Of a DNA stretch of 64,000 nucleotides, positions 27,001-34,845 are shown in pieces. The translations under genes and the position numbers were made by a program. Numbering within the stretch: the stretch's first letter is position 1; each line of letters opens with the position of its first letter. The notes below the pieces were generated by a model, which had not been told where the DNA came from, ran no database searches, and saw nothing but the letters and a program-made list of their open reading frames with translations. The DNA comes from Zerene cesonia (Eukaryota; Arthropoda; Insecta; Lepidoptera; Pieridae): positions 1,997,218 through 2,061,217 of the forward strand of contig NC_052126.1 in assembly GCF_012273895.1 (NCBI RefSeq), read 5' to 3'.

Positions 27001-27810
27001 CATCAAAATGAATTGATGGTTAATATTCGGAGCGGCGCCATACTAATAACAATTTTTATATTTTAATTCTGTTAATCAAGCGAACCGACATTTTTTGTCA
27101 CCTCATAATGGTGCCTGCCCAGTGGTCTCGTTTAAATTTGATCTACTTTTGACACTTTGTAGGCGGTTTACATTTTTGTTGAAAATTTATATTTTCTTGA
27201 TATTTTTTATAATTGACATGATCGCCTCCTTGGTTCAAAGGTAAAGGCGTGAAAACCGAAGGTTCGGTTCCAGGTGGGGTCTCACAAAAAAAAGCCTTGG
27301 TCTTACTTTACACAGAAAGCTGATCACCAACGTGTTCATTAAGAAAAACCGATCAGTGAAACAGATATATATATCATTTGACTTATACCCCACTAGGGTA
27401 CACGGGACTTAATTTTTGTATTAAACAGGTGTTTATGATAATATCAATATGTGTGCGTTATTTTCGCTAAAATCCAAGATATTTGGTAAAACCTCTTTCT
27501 GTTAAAGAAAATCATCGCTTTAAGACTTTTCGTCTGAAATTTTCGCATTATCCTTCCAAGATTTGATTGTTTGACAAAATAATATATCGACAACTGCAGC
27601 TCTGGGCACGAATATTATTTACTAAAAAACTGAGTTATGTTCGTATTTATAACAAAAAATTCAAGTCTAATATCCCATTATTTCAAATATTATAAAATCC
27701 TTCATGGTACGATTTTTATTGCAATAATAAGCCATGTGCAAGTCCTTAATAGAATAAAACTACGTATTTAACCAATACTCACTTGGTTGCGGCGAATGTT
27801 TCTTGGACAT
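8858..27810 (-). CDS. N-terminal exons of an unrecognised long-intron gene (5' partial)
   Basis: Three exons join in phase: start exon 27810-27783 (MSKKHSPQP plus one base), exon 14228-14071 (two bases plus 52 codons) and exon 9011-8858 (51 codons plus one base). Introns of about 13.6 and 5.1 kb separate them. The 112 or so residues seen are basic and rich in Ser, Pro and His (SKSASELS, SPPRARSAHHH, HRTHHFFSNLK, NRWQRSKSRER, SSEHSTPANSPRH), as in a disordered cytoplasmic region with phosphorylation sites. No folded domain is reached; later exons would lie beyond position 1. The FFSNLKNRWQRSKSRER block is loosely reminiscent of the N-terminal region of insect MCTP (multiple C2 and transmembrane) proteins, but that is a weak guess. 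The exons are GC-richer than their surroundings. Confidence 0.72.
9560..9714 (-). mobile_element. Helitron-like degraded element
   Basis: GTACCAAATTTCC and CTTACAAACTTTCGCGGTAATAATATAGCAGGATA match, in reverse, the 5' half of the Lep1-like family. The CTAG end is lost. It explains the plus-strand open frame here. Confidence 0.5.
9715..10925. other. Non-coding stretch
   Basis: AT-rich presumed intron. Nothing recognised. Confidence 0.5.
10926..11112 (+). repeat. Interspersed repeat fragment (GAAGTCGGTTAAAAA 3' end)
   Basis: Ends CCTCCTTCGTTTTTTGAAGTCGGTTAAAAA, a 3' sequence common to a lepidopteran interspersed repeat. Related pieces are at about 41545-41580 (reverse) and 60690-60740. Confidence 0.5.
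11304..11513 (-). mobile_element. Helitron-like element, CGTCTAG-end family
   Basis: Begins CTAG after A, then CTCGTCCCGGTTCCGCCCGG; ends in ...CACATTTCTAATATTAGTG. Reverse copy of the family seen forward at 13672 and 19505. Confidence 0.7.
11514..12613. other. Non-coding stretch
   Basis: AT-rich presumed intron with no recognised repeat. A 73-codon plus-strand frame at 11669-11890 has no supporting signal. Confidence 0.45.
12614..12773 (+). mobile_element. tRNA-derived SINE, 5'-truncated copy
   Basis: Matches the 3' two thirds of the SINE at 54425 (GTGACATCTGCC ... GCGTGGTGGATTGTG ... CAGTGGGAACA) and ends in ATGATGATGA. The tRNA-like head is missing. Confidence 0.75.
13622..13663. repeat. 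TA/CA microsatellite
   Basis: TATACATATACATATACACA-type tract running into (TA)n, directly before the Helitron at 13672. Confidence 0.8.
13672..13869 (+). mobile_element. Helitron-like element, CGTCTAG-end family
   Basis: Starts A|TCAGTCTAATATTATAAATG and ends GGACGGGCGTCTAG. Non-coding, same family as 11304, 19505 and 56447. Confidence 0.75.
14071..14228 (-). CDS. Second coding exon of the long-intron gene
   Basis: Strong acceptor TTTTTTCTCGTTTCAG at 14229 and donor AAG|GTACTT at 14070. Only one of the three frames is open through the exon. It gives RSEALSGRLSKSASELS... through HRTHHFFSNLK and ends in phase 0. A marked GC-rich island within AT-rich introns. Confidence 0.78.
14229..15720. 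other. Non-coding stretch, intron of the long-intron gene
   Basis: AT-rich; begins with the polypyrimidine tract of the acceptor at 14229. An 88-codon minus-strand frame at 15382-15648 has no recognised homology. Confidence 0.5.
15722..15935 (-). repeat. Interspersed repeat R1, degraded copy
   Basis: R1 is defined here as a repeat of about 330 bp running GTATGTGGTAGTCGAGCACG ... to TGACATAAAAAA with a poly(A) 3' end. This reverse copy keeps GTCGGCAATGGAGCTGGTGG and half of the internal hairpin; the distal part is lost. Confidence 0.7.
15936..16966. other. Non-coding stretch
   Basis: AT-rich presumed intron; nothing recognised. Minus-strand frames at 16074-16310 and 16698-16907 look like chance. 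Confidence 0.5.
16967..17170 (+). mobile_element. Lep1-like non-autonomous Helitron
   Basis: A|TCCTATTAATATTATAAATGCG at the 5' end, GGTGAAACCGCGGGGCACAG then CTAG|T at the 3' end, with the 3' hairpin GCGGGTGAAACCGC intact. Confidence 0.88.
17417..17595 (-). mobile_element. Helitron-like element, GCTGAAGAG family
   Basis: A|CTAGCTGTTCGCCCCGGC at the 3' end and CTCTTCAGCTTTATAATATA at the 5' end, with (TA)n expansion. Forward relatives at 26576 and 50023. Confidence 0.75.
18154..18315 (+). pseudogene. LINE reverse transcriptase ORF, C-terminal fragment
   Basis: Open frame ending in TAG at 18313: RMPAHHTSFFGSSF, TVRAIKLWNALPEPIKKA, FKTMVHNYYF. The SF-VRAI-LWNxLP motif is typical of the C-terminal end of ORF2 in non-LTR retrotransposons. 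The copy is heavily 5'-truncated. The following AT-rich DNA to about 18640, with AATAAATAAATAAA, is its 3' UTR. Confidence 0.7.
18870..19054 (+). mobile_element. Helitron, 185-bp copy of the AAAATTCTCG subfamily
   Basis: A|TCTATATATATAAAATTCTC start and GCGGGTGAAACCGCGGGGCG CAG CTAG|T end. Differs from the copy at 22570 by a single base that I can see, so both moved recently. Confidence 0.88.
19505..19716 (+). mobile_element. Helitron-like element, CGTCTAG-end family
   Basis: A|TCACACTTCACACTAATATT start; GGGCGGAGCCAGGACGAGAG TCTAG|T end. Confidence 0.75.
19838..19925 (+). mobile_element. LINE 3' UTR fragment
   Basis: GGTTGCCTGGCAGAGATTGC, TAGCAATAAGGCCGCCTTTTG and a tail of AATAAATATAAATAAATAA. 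Same class as 36378 and 58095. Confidence 0.65.
19926..21099. other. Non-coding stretch
   Basis: AT-rich presumed intron with nothing recognised. Confidence 0.5.
21100..21320 (-). mobile_element. Helitron-like degraded element
   Basis: CGTGGCTCTGCCCGAGTATG ... AAAATCGGTTCAGTTGATCT ... TAATATCTAATATTAGTATA; reverse orientation, ends mutated. Confidence 0.45.
22069..22163. repeat. Tandem duplication, 49-bp period
   Basis: Two identical 46-bp units (22069-22114 and 22118-22163), each CAAGCTCTTTTTTCTTTAGT... to ...AATAATTTAAGT. It lies directly before the hairpin at 22171. Confidence 0.85.
22171..22219. repeat. Perfect inverted repeat, 22-bp arms, 5-nt loop
   Basis: The left arm 22171-22192 (GATTCATAATGAAG...GACGTG) is the exact reverse complement of 22198-22219; the loop is TCTAA. 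The transcript of either strand would fold into an uninterrupted hairpin. Not part of any repeat family seen in the window. Confidence 0.85.
22570..22754 (+). mobile_element. Helitron, 185-bp copy of the AAAATTCTCG subfamily
   Basis: A|TC start and CTAG|T end; nearly identical to the copy at 18870 (one base differs, CATACTCC against CAAACTCC). Confidence 0.88.
22755..24682. other. Non-coding stretch
   Basis: AT-rich presumed intron; no feature recognised. Confidence 0.5.
24683..24963 (+). repeat. Interspersed repeat R1
   Basis: GTATGTGGTAGTCGAGCACG start, CCACACCCCCACAG, the internal hairpin region and a TGAGATAAAAAAAA end. The first half carries a short deletion. Confidence 0.85.
25425..25720. 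repeat. Segment dense in CTACG/CGTAG motifs
   Basis: At least eight CTACG or CGTAG words lie between 25448 and 25645, including the palindrome-like GCTACGGCGTAGC and CTACGCGTAG (25627-25640). The composition is unlike the surroundings. Probably a degenerate repeat or MITE; a 66-codon frame inside is not supported as a gene. Confidence 0.4.
26169..26437 (+). repeat. Interspersed repeat R1, degraded
   Basis: GAGCACGCTATGCCATG ... CACACCTC ... TCATCAATTCTCTCTTAATCCCTTGC ... TTTACCATCAAGCG: diverged R1 in forward orientation. Confidence 0.6.
26576..26743 (+). mobile_element. Helitron-like element, GCTGAAGAG family
   Basis: A|TCTATACTTATATTATAAAG start; GGGCAAAGCCGGGGCGGCCC G CTAG|T end. Both ends intact. 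Confidence 0.85.
27216..27425 (+). mobile_element. tRNA-derived SINE, second family
   Basis: A-box-like TGGTTCAAAGG (27231-27241) and B-box-like GGTTCGGTTCC (27261-27271), then a body with ACACAGAAAGCTGATCACC and ACCCCACTAGGGTACACGGG. Spacing and boxes fit a pol III promoter head of a SINE. Confidence 0.65.
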
Positions 27811-27907
27811 AGCGTCATTAAGACATCTTTCGCAGATGCATGACGTCAGCGAGTATACTTTGCAGCAATATATGAATCACACGCGGTCGGCGCACCATCT
27901 GAAGAAT
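27783..27907 (-). CDS. Start-codon exon of the long-intron gene
   Basis: Bounded by TTCTTTCAG at 27908 (or ATTCTTCAG at 27899) and donor CAA|GTGAGT at 27782. All three frames have stops in the first part, so it is mostly 5' UTR. The ATG at 27808-27810 opens MSKKHSPQP and leaves one base (A), which forms AAG with the AG that begins the 14-kb exon. An out-of-frame 26-codon upstream ORF (27898-27818) ends eight bases before this ATG. A CRE-like TGACGTCA lies at 27841-27848. Confidence 0.7.
27818..27898 (-). promoter_or_regulatory. Upstream ORF of 26 codons before the main start
   Basis: ATG GTG CGC ... TCT TAA within the start-codon exon, out of frame with the main ORF and ending eight bases before its ATG. 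If the exon is transcribed as inferred, ribosomes must pass or reinitiate after this ORF, which would lower or condition translation. Confidence 0.5.
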
Positions 27908-28404
27908 CTGAAAGAACAACATTCCTTTTTTATTTGCTTTGACAGTTTTCTTCTAGAAATTTCTTAACCCTAAAATAAGTGTCAAAGACTTTCTATAGTA
28001 CAATGTTAGCGTTTTGCGACAATGTTACTAGTAATTGCTTCTCGTAGCTTCTTTACAGCCAAAGGAAAGTTTTTGTACAATAATAGAGATATCTTCAGGG
28101 AACAGTCAAAGGGAACTTTCTATAGAATAATATTAGTAGAGAGTTAGCGATCTTTCAATATTATTGCAATTCAGTTCAACTGGAATAATTTTGTTTATAG
28201 TTCTTTGAACTCCAGCTGCGACATTGTGACATTGAAAATAATAATATTTCTATAAATTTAAGGTCAAACGTCGGATATGATGAATAGCGGGCTGGTTGAT
28301 TCTCAAATGACTTGCAGATTGCAGCCATTTTAGGATAAAACTTCTACAAAACAATTTATAACATATTTATAATGCCCACCTGAATTTTTATTCATTATCT
28401 ACAT

Positions 28405-28562
28405 CTCCACTGCAAGAAACGGTGAAAAACATTGTAAGGAAACAGACACCTCTAATAATAAAAAATTCGACGATATCTGGCCACCCGCCCTTTGTTGGGT
28501 TACGGCTGCACCCTTATAGGAAGCATGTCCCTGTTGTGGGAACGTATATGGACTGATGATAA
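28405..28562 (+). mobile_element. tRNA-derived SINE, degraded 5'-truncated copy
   Basis: AAACGGTGAAAAACATTGTAAGGAAAC ... AATTCGACGATATCTGGCC ... GTCCCTGTTGTGGGAACGTAT ... TGATGATAA: diverged copy of the SINE at 54425. Confidence 0.6.
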
Positions 28563-29117
28563 ATCCTATGAATGCTAACAATTCAATTGGTTTACTAATG
28601 ACTTTTTTACTTTATAATCTAGCTAAACTGATATTAATAAGCAAGACAAAATGATTCATTAAGGTATGTTTTATCGTATACTATACAATATAAATAGGAT
28701 TTCCAGTGAACTTCATTATTCCAAGTGAACATTTAAAATAGTGGGTACATTAACGTAAACAAAATATTACAACAATAATTGTCTACCACGAGGGTCTCTG
28801 AGAATTGAATATCATGACAAATTTCAAATAATCCCTTCGGGTTACCCTTTCAAATTAAATTTCTTTTCGGCTTTTTTATTTAATAAAGTGTCTGATCTCA
28901 CATAATATTGCTGTTTGTGTTTTCGCTTTGATTCAACTTGTAGCAGTTGTAGGTTGTGGCTTTTAAGCAAAAAGCTTGTTATACTCAAGTGCTTGTTGTT
29001 GTACCCTGTGGTTAAGCCTTGTTAATCCATTATATCGCTCACAAAATTGTTATTATATTGTATAAGCTATATAGCTTACACAAAATAGCTTATACAATAT
29101 ATTTAGCATTTTGTGTT

Positions 29118-29394
29118 TTTTTGTGTCACCGTCGGCAATGGAGCTGGTGGGTCACCTGATGGTAAGCGCTACCAACGCCCATGAACATTTGGATAGGCGT
29201 AAAGTCGACTGCAGACCTAACGCGTCTACAAATGGATTGCCGACTTCACACTGGAAAGGGATTAATAAAGGAATGATGAGAGGAATAAGGGAAGGACTGG
29301 GATGGGTAAGGAAAAGGATATGGGCCTCCGGATCCCACAGTCACCGCACGAAGCACAGCAGTATGCTATTTCTCGCCGGTCTTCTGTGGAGGTG
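29118..29394 (-). repeat. Interspersed repeat R1, first of a dimer
   Basis: Reverse copy from GTCACCGTCGGCAATGGAGC to GGTCTTCTGTGGAGG. The part that would carry the CGAGCACG end is cut by the adjoining copy. Confidence 0.8.
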
Positions 29395-29395
29395 T

Positions 29396-29737
29396 ATGTT
29401 TTTTTTTATGTTACAGTCGGCAATGGAGCTGGTGGGACGCCTGATGGTAAGCGCTACCACCGCCCATGAACATTGGAGAGGCATAAGGTCCAATACAGAC
29501 CTTACGCCTCTATAAATGGATTGCCGACTGTAAATGGGGAAGGGATTAAGAAAGGAATAAAGGAAAGGATTGGGAAGGGGAAGGAAAAGGATACGGGCCT
29601 CCGGCTCCCCCCACTCACCGAACGAAACACAGCAGTATGCTATTTCGTGCCGGTCTTCCGTGGGGGTGTGGTACTTCCCCGGTGCGAGCTGGCCCAATTC
29701 GTGCCGAAGCGTGCTCGACTACCACATACAAGATAAT
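29396..29737 (-). repeat. Interspersed repeat R1, second of a dimer, near full length
   Basis: Runs from T-rich TTTTTTTATGTTACAGTCGG to GTGCTCGACTACCACATAC. Includes a near-perfect hairpin around 29476-29515 (GAGGCATAAGGTC / GACCTTACGCCTC). It abuts the copy at 29118 head to tail. Confidence 0.88.
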
Positions 29738-30058
29738 TCATACAATTATCCACTAAATTGTAACAATTTTATACATGAGATAGTAACGATTTAATTACAT
29801 ATAACCTTGAAAAAACACTCCATATTTAAACAGTAATATTACTGGTTATTAGTAAAAACGTATACAATATAGCGATATACGATGTGTCACCACAAAGTAA
29901 TAACTTGTGCCATATTTCATTGTATCGTGACTGAAATATTTATAAGGAAAGTCGTCACGAATTTTGCTGAGGACTTCTGCACGCAATGCAAGCTCATACA
30001 TATATATTTACGTAAAAAAAACTCGCTGTACTTTTATACTCATTGACGCAAATTATTG

Positions 30059-30112
30059 ACACACACACACATACACACACAAACGCACATAAACACGCAC
30101 TCACACACGTAC
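30059..30112. repeat. CA-rich microsatellite
   Basis: Interrupted (CA)n with CACACA, CATACA, CAAACG and CACTCA units. Confidence 0.8.
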
Positions 30113-30474
30113 ATACTCAAACCCCTCCACTTCTTCTCTATTATATTCAATTATAATTTTTAATAATAATGCTATCAAATGGCTCAAATTGTTAATCTAC
30201 TTTAGTAGCAAGCTGTTTCTCCTAAATACAATAATATGTATGAAAAAAAAAATAACAATAAAAATAAATATTTCTTAGTATAATTAATTGGAATTCAAAT
30301 TGGTAAATCAGAGATTGAGAGATAGAGAAAGACAATGAAGAGGATGTCGATGTATTAGTGAGATTATATTGTATTGTATTAAAGGATGGGGATGTATTCA
30401 TGGAAAGGAAATGAATAAATATTATAATATGGAGGTGAGTATGTAAGGGTAAACAGTTAACAAACCTATATATT

Positions 30475-30650
30475 TAGAAATTGAAAACTTTTTAACGGAT
30501 TTTAAACGCGATTTATTCATTATATTATTAACCCGACGTTTCGTGCACTTTACAGCGAGCTTGGTCACGGATCTCTCCGTTTAAAATCCGTTAAATAGTT
30601 TTTAATTTCTAAATGTATAATACTCGCGTAAAATCAAACACAAGAAACCT
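30475..30650. mobile_element. Fold-back MITE
   Basis: AGAAATTGAAAACTTTTTAAC GGATTTTAAACGCG at the left and its near reverse complement TTTAAAATCCGTTAAATAG TTTTTAATTTCT at the right, around CCCGACGTTTCG and CAGCGAGCTTGGTCACGG. Family members at 56087, 62101 and (part) 5180. Confidence 0.7.
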
Positions 30651-31321
30651 ATATATTGTTATTACAATGCACAATAAAGAAAAAGTTTTATCCTATTATC
30701 ACAATAGTGACATAAAGGAGAAAAAATATAAAGGATAAACTTTTTTGTTCTAGTTTAAATAATAAAAATGACAGCAGAAGCAGCTTGCTTTATTATGTCA
30801 GTTACTATTAATTTATTTGGATATCAAAATATGATTTTTAGTTTGAACTTTCAACAAAATTTTCAATCAATAACGCCTCAAGGTTTATGCTTGGAACGGT
30901 AAATAAAATTATATTTAGTTCAAATAATTATAATAACGAAAAGTTTCCGATTAATGACTGTTGGTTGATTTAATTGAATTAATTGTTTTATTTCTTGAAT
31001 TTGAATGAAACTCAATTTCGTATGAAAGCTCAAACACAAACTTAATTATCTCCAACATTCAAATTTATTAATTTATGGTCAATACTTTTTCCCAAGGCTC
31101 TCTTTATCGCTATATTATCACTGAATAAAGTTTGCTATAACATTTTTTTTTATTTATTTCCTCAAACTACAGTTACAAAAGAAATACATTAGTTACAAAA
31201 TATGAGTCTTCATTTATTGTGCTTCAGTTATTTATACTGAAATTTGCCAAGAGGGTCTCTAAGAGCTACGAATGTAAGTATTAATTATTATTTATTTCAC
31301 CTATTTGTATACTACACTTTA

Positions 31322-31331
31322 NNNNNNNNNN
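31322..31331. other. Small assembly gap (10 N)
   Basis: Ten unknown bases. Confidence 0.99.
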
Positions 31332-31344
31332 GCTCAATTATAAC

Positions 31345-32660
31345 GGTATTTATTTAATTATTTCTACCCCCAAGCGGTGTTGGCAGAATATCAGCGTCAG
31401 GGTCCCATTGACTCTGACATTTATGCTGAGCCAAGACCCGTTTTAAGAACACAGTGCANNNNNNNNNNNNNNNNNNNNNNNNNNNNNNNNNNNNNNNNNN
31501 NNNNNNNNNNNNNNNNNNNNNNNNNNNNNNNNNNNNNNNNNNNNNNNNNNNNNNNNNNNNNNNNNNNNNNNNNNNNNNNNNNNNNNNNNNNNNNNNNNNN
31601 NNNNNNNNNNNNNNNNNNNNNNNNNNNNNNNNNNNNNNNNNNNNNNNNNNNNNNNNNNNNNNNNNNNNNNNNNNNNNNNNNNNNNNNNNNNNNNNNNNNN
31701 NNNNNNNNNNNNNNNNNNNNNNNNNNNNNNNNNNNNNNNNNNNNNNNNNNNNNNNNNNNNNNNNNNNNNNNNNNNNNNNNNNNNNNNNNNNNNNNNNNNN
31801 NNNNNNNNNNNNNNNNNNNNNNNNNNNNNNNNNNNNNNNNNNNNNNNNNNNNNNNNNNNNNNNNNNNNNNNNNNNNNNNNNNNNNNNNNNNNNNNNNNNN
31901 NNNNNNNNNNNNNNNNNNNNNNNNNNNNNNNNNNNNNNNNNNNNNNNNNNNNNNNNNNNNNNNNNNNNNNNNNNNNNNNNNNNNNNNNNNNNNNNNNNNN
32001 NNNNNNNNNNNNNNNNNNNNNNNNNNNNNNNNNNNNNNNNNNNNNNNNNNNNNNNNNNNNNNNNNNNNNNNNNNNNNNNNNNNNNNNNNNNNNNNNNNNN
32101 NNNNNNNNNNNNNNNNNNNNNNNNNNNNNNNNNNNNNNNNNNNNNNNNNNNNNNNNNNNNNNNNNNNNNNNNNNNNNNNNNNNNNNNNNNNNNNNNNNNN
32201 NNNNNNNNNNNNNNNNNNNNNNNNNNNNNNNNNNNNNNNNNNNNNNNNNNNNNNNNNNNNNNNNNNNNNNNNNNNNNNNNNNNNNNNNNNNNNNNNNNNN
32301 NNNNNNNNNNNNNNNNNNNNNNNNNNNNNNNNNNNNNNNNNNNNNNNNNNNNNNNNNNNNNNNNNNNNNNNNNNNNNNNNNNNNNNNNNNNNNNNNNNNN
32401 NNNNNNNNNNNNNNNNNNNNNNNNNNNNNNNNNNNNNNNNNNNNNNNNNNNNNNNNNNGGCAGAATATCAGCGTCAGGGTCCCATTGACTCTGACATTTA
32501 TGCTGAGCCAAGACCCGTTTTAAGAACACAGTGCACCTTTGTCTCCGTCCTGTTTTTTCCTCTCTATGTTAATTTTTTTTTGTTTAATCGTCTTATTTTG
32601 TTATTGTCATGTATTTAATGTGTTCTTTTAATAAACTTTTAATCTATCTATCTATCTATT
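31345..32660 (+). mobile_element. LINE 3' end interrupted by the assembly gap
   Basis: The part after the gap ends ...TTTAATAAACTTTTAATCTAT CTATCTATCT, an AATAAA followed by a CTAT microsatellite, typical of LINE tails. The same 77-bp block precedes and follows the gap. Confidence 0.5.
31459..32458. other. Assembly gap of 1000 N
   Basis: Exactly 1000 Ns, a conventional placeholder length. Open frames reported across it are meaningless. Confidence 0.99.
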
Positions 32661-32715
32661 CATAACTACTGTCTGTTGACATTCAGATACAACCCTTTTT
32701 CCTCACAAATAATTC

Positions 32716-32830
32716 CTCTCTCCTTATATAAAATTCTAGTGTCACAATGTTAGTTACACAGATTCTGATAGGATTTTGTATGCATATCAGGTAGGTTTGA
32801 GAATCGGTCATCATCTATTTTTCAGACCCC
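32716..32830 (+). mobile_element. Helitron fragment, AAAATTCTCG subfamily
   Basis: TATATAAAATTCTAGTGTCACA ... GTAGGTTTGAGAATCGGTCATCATC: 5' half of the family at 18870. Confidence 0.6.
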
Positions 32831-32914
32831 TTAAAGATGGCGTATTTACTATGATAATAAATTAGATACTTTAAAATTAGCTGTAAGGTTTCTTTTATAA
32901 ATAAATAAACAAGG

Positions 32915-33117
32915 GATCACCGTCGCCCATGAACATTCGCAAAGGTGTCCATTTTAAGAAAAGGATTGATGACTGGAAAGGAGGACTTGGAAAGGTGAGG
33001 AACGGACGAAAAACAGTATGTTACTATTTCACACCGGTCTTCTGTGGTGGGCTAATTCTCCTTTGCGAGCTGGCCGAATTGTGACGAAAAGTGACTAAGC
33101 ATGCTGGACTTCCAAAT
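32915..33117 (-). repeat. Interspersed repeat R1, degraded
   Basis: CGCCCATGAACATTCGCAAAGG, CACACCGGTCTTCTGTGGTGGG and GCGAGCTGGCCGAATTGTG in R1 order, reverse orientation. Confidence 0.65.
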
Positions 33118-34790
33118 TAAAAACTGCAGTAATTAATACTTAACACATTTATTATTATCTAAAGAACTAGAAGAAAATACTTCGTTCGATATTGCATTCT
33201 CTGTCTATTCCTATAATTCAATTTACCAACGCTAAAAGGTTTCTCGGTTTGTTTGTTGAACTCTCTTCCAACGTGTATGCTCTTAACTGAAATGAATCGA
33301 TTGTAGTAAAGACTAGTCCCATATCAATTATTGAGAATACTTGTGTATGGATTTTAAGTGTGTCATGGTAACAGTACTTATTCATTACTGGCATTTGTTT
33401 AAATACTGCTATTGTAAAATTGTATCATCATCAACTACATGGTATAATACGAAGTCGCTTTCTCTGTCCTTATGTTGATGTGTATGCTTAAATCTTTAAA
33501 ACTACGCAACATAATATTTTGATGAGTTTTTTTAATACATAGAGTGATTCAAGAGGAAGGTGTATACTTATATAATGAATAAAATCTTTATTTGCATAAC
33601 CACGTTACGTGTGTAGTGATATGAATATTGTGTTCGTTATGAGAAGTCCCTTTGACCTTAAATTGTAGAACTTAATAAGAATCTCAGTTGAAGAAACTAT
33701 TTACTGATGCAAATCAATTAAACTACTCCGAATTTAACGCGTGCGAAGTCGCCGCCAAAAGCTTGTATTTTATAAAAATAAGTTTACACCGCATATCAAA
33801 CCTAATACCAATTAGCTCTAATGTTCATGATATAAATAAACAACTAAAGGAAAAAATATAGGTTAAATAACAACTAATTGCTATGAAATCTACCGATTTG
33901 CATTTTACCGTTTTTTCTCATTGCAGCAGTTTATTTGTACGATAAACGCGTTTCATGTTTTATTCATGCAGAGTGGTACCACAAAATATTGACCTGAAGC
34001 TAAATGGTATTGTAGTTTTTAGTGAAATATTTCGTATTTCATATTAATATGGTTTCGTACGTATGAAAATAAATAAAGACGTGAAATGCATTCGTTTTAT
34101 TTTTGATAATTTGACGTAAATCTTTCATTTGAGTTCAATTAAAAGCAAAAAATATGATGATATATTGTATTTAAGTGCGCTTTTATTTAAATAACAAAAA
34201 TAGACCAATAATATTTACTCACATTCAAATATCCCGCCAATTTCATTTGAAGCAGATTTTACAGCAAATGTTTTTTTTTTTATTTACAGATAAAATTGAA
34301 ACTCTTTTCCCAGAACATATTTATTTAGACTTGCTTATTCAATGACTTATTATACATAAATTTGTAATGTTTGTATCCATTAGTGACTTTGTTTGGGGTA
34401 TTTTTTTACTTGTGTATAGGAGTTATCAAGTTTTTAACATATTTCCCCGAATATACAGATTTAGCTTCGTCCTATAGTTATTAAAATATTTTTTCTTTGG
34501 TCCAAATCCTCAATGCCTATAGTCGAAGTCAATGTAAAGTATTGTATATTATTTAACATTCAGATCGGCCTTTGTATATTCATATAGAAATTTGTTGTTG
34601 TATGTTTATTAATTTTAAACTGTTGTTTGATTCAAAGGGCATGTTTAATCTAGAACAATACTGTACAAAGGCACGGCTTACAAAATAGAAATTCGGCTTT
34701 GCTTTGGATAAAAAAACGTTTTTATAAAACCTTTTCCATTTTTCGAATTTTTATTTGAGTATGTGTGGTGTTTTCGTTAAACGAGCATAG
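33118..34790. other. Non-coding stretch
   Basis: AT-rich; nothing recognised. Confidence 0.5.
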
Positions 34791-34792
34791 AG

Positions 34793-34823
34793 TTTTAGGG
34801 TTTAGGGTTTAGGGTTTTAGGCT
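34793..34823 (+). repeat. Short TTTAGGG-type tandem repeat
   Basis: Three near-perfect TTTAGGG units (plant-type telomere unit) followed by further TTTTAGG and TTTAGGG pieces to about 34845. Insects normally use TTAGG, so this is probably a chance microsatellite. Confidence 0.6.
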
Positions 34824-34845
34824 TAATTTTTTTAGGGTTTTTGGT

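Noticed and set aside
29111..29794. Several ORFs of 74-134 codons on both strands
   Set aside because: All fall in the R1 dimer; the same frames recur, broken, in other R1 copies.
31220..31266. 47-bp plus-strand exon-like segment (LFILKFAKRVSKSYE) with GCTTCAG acceptor and GTAAGT donor
   Set aside because: Too short to judge, no partner exon, and close to an assembly gap.
31354..32618. Frames of 344-413 codons on both strands
   Set aside because: They exist only because the 1000 Ns translate as unknown residues; the real edges are the duplicated LINE tail.
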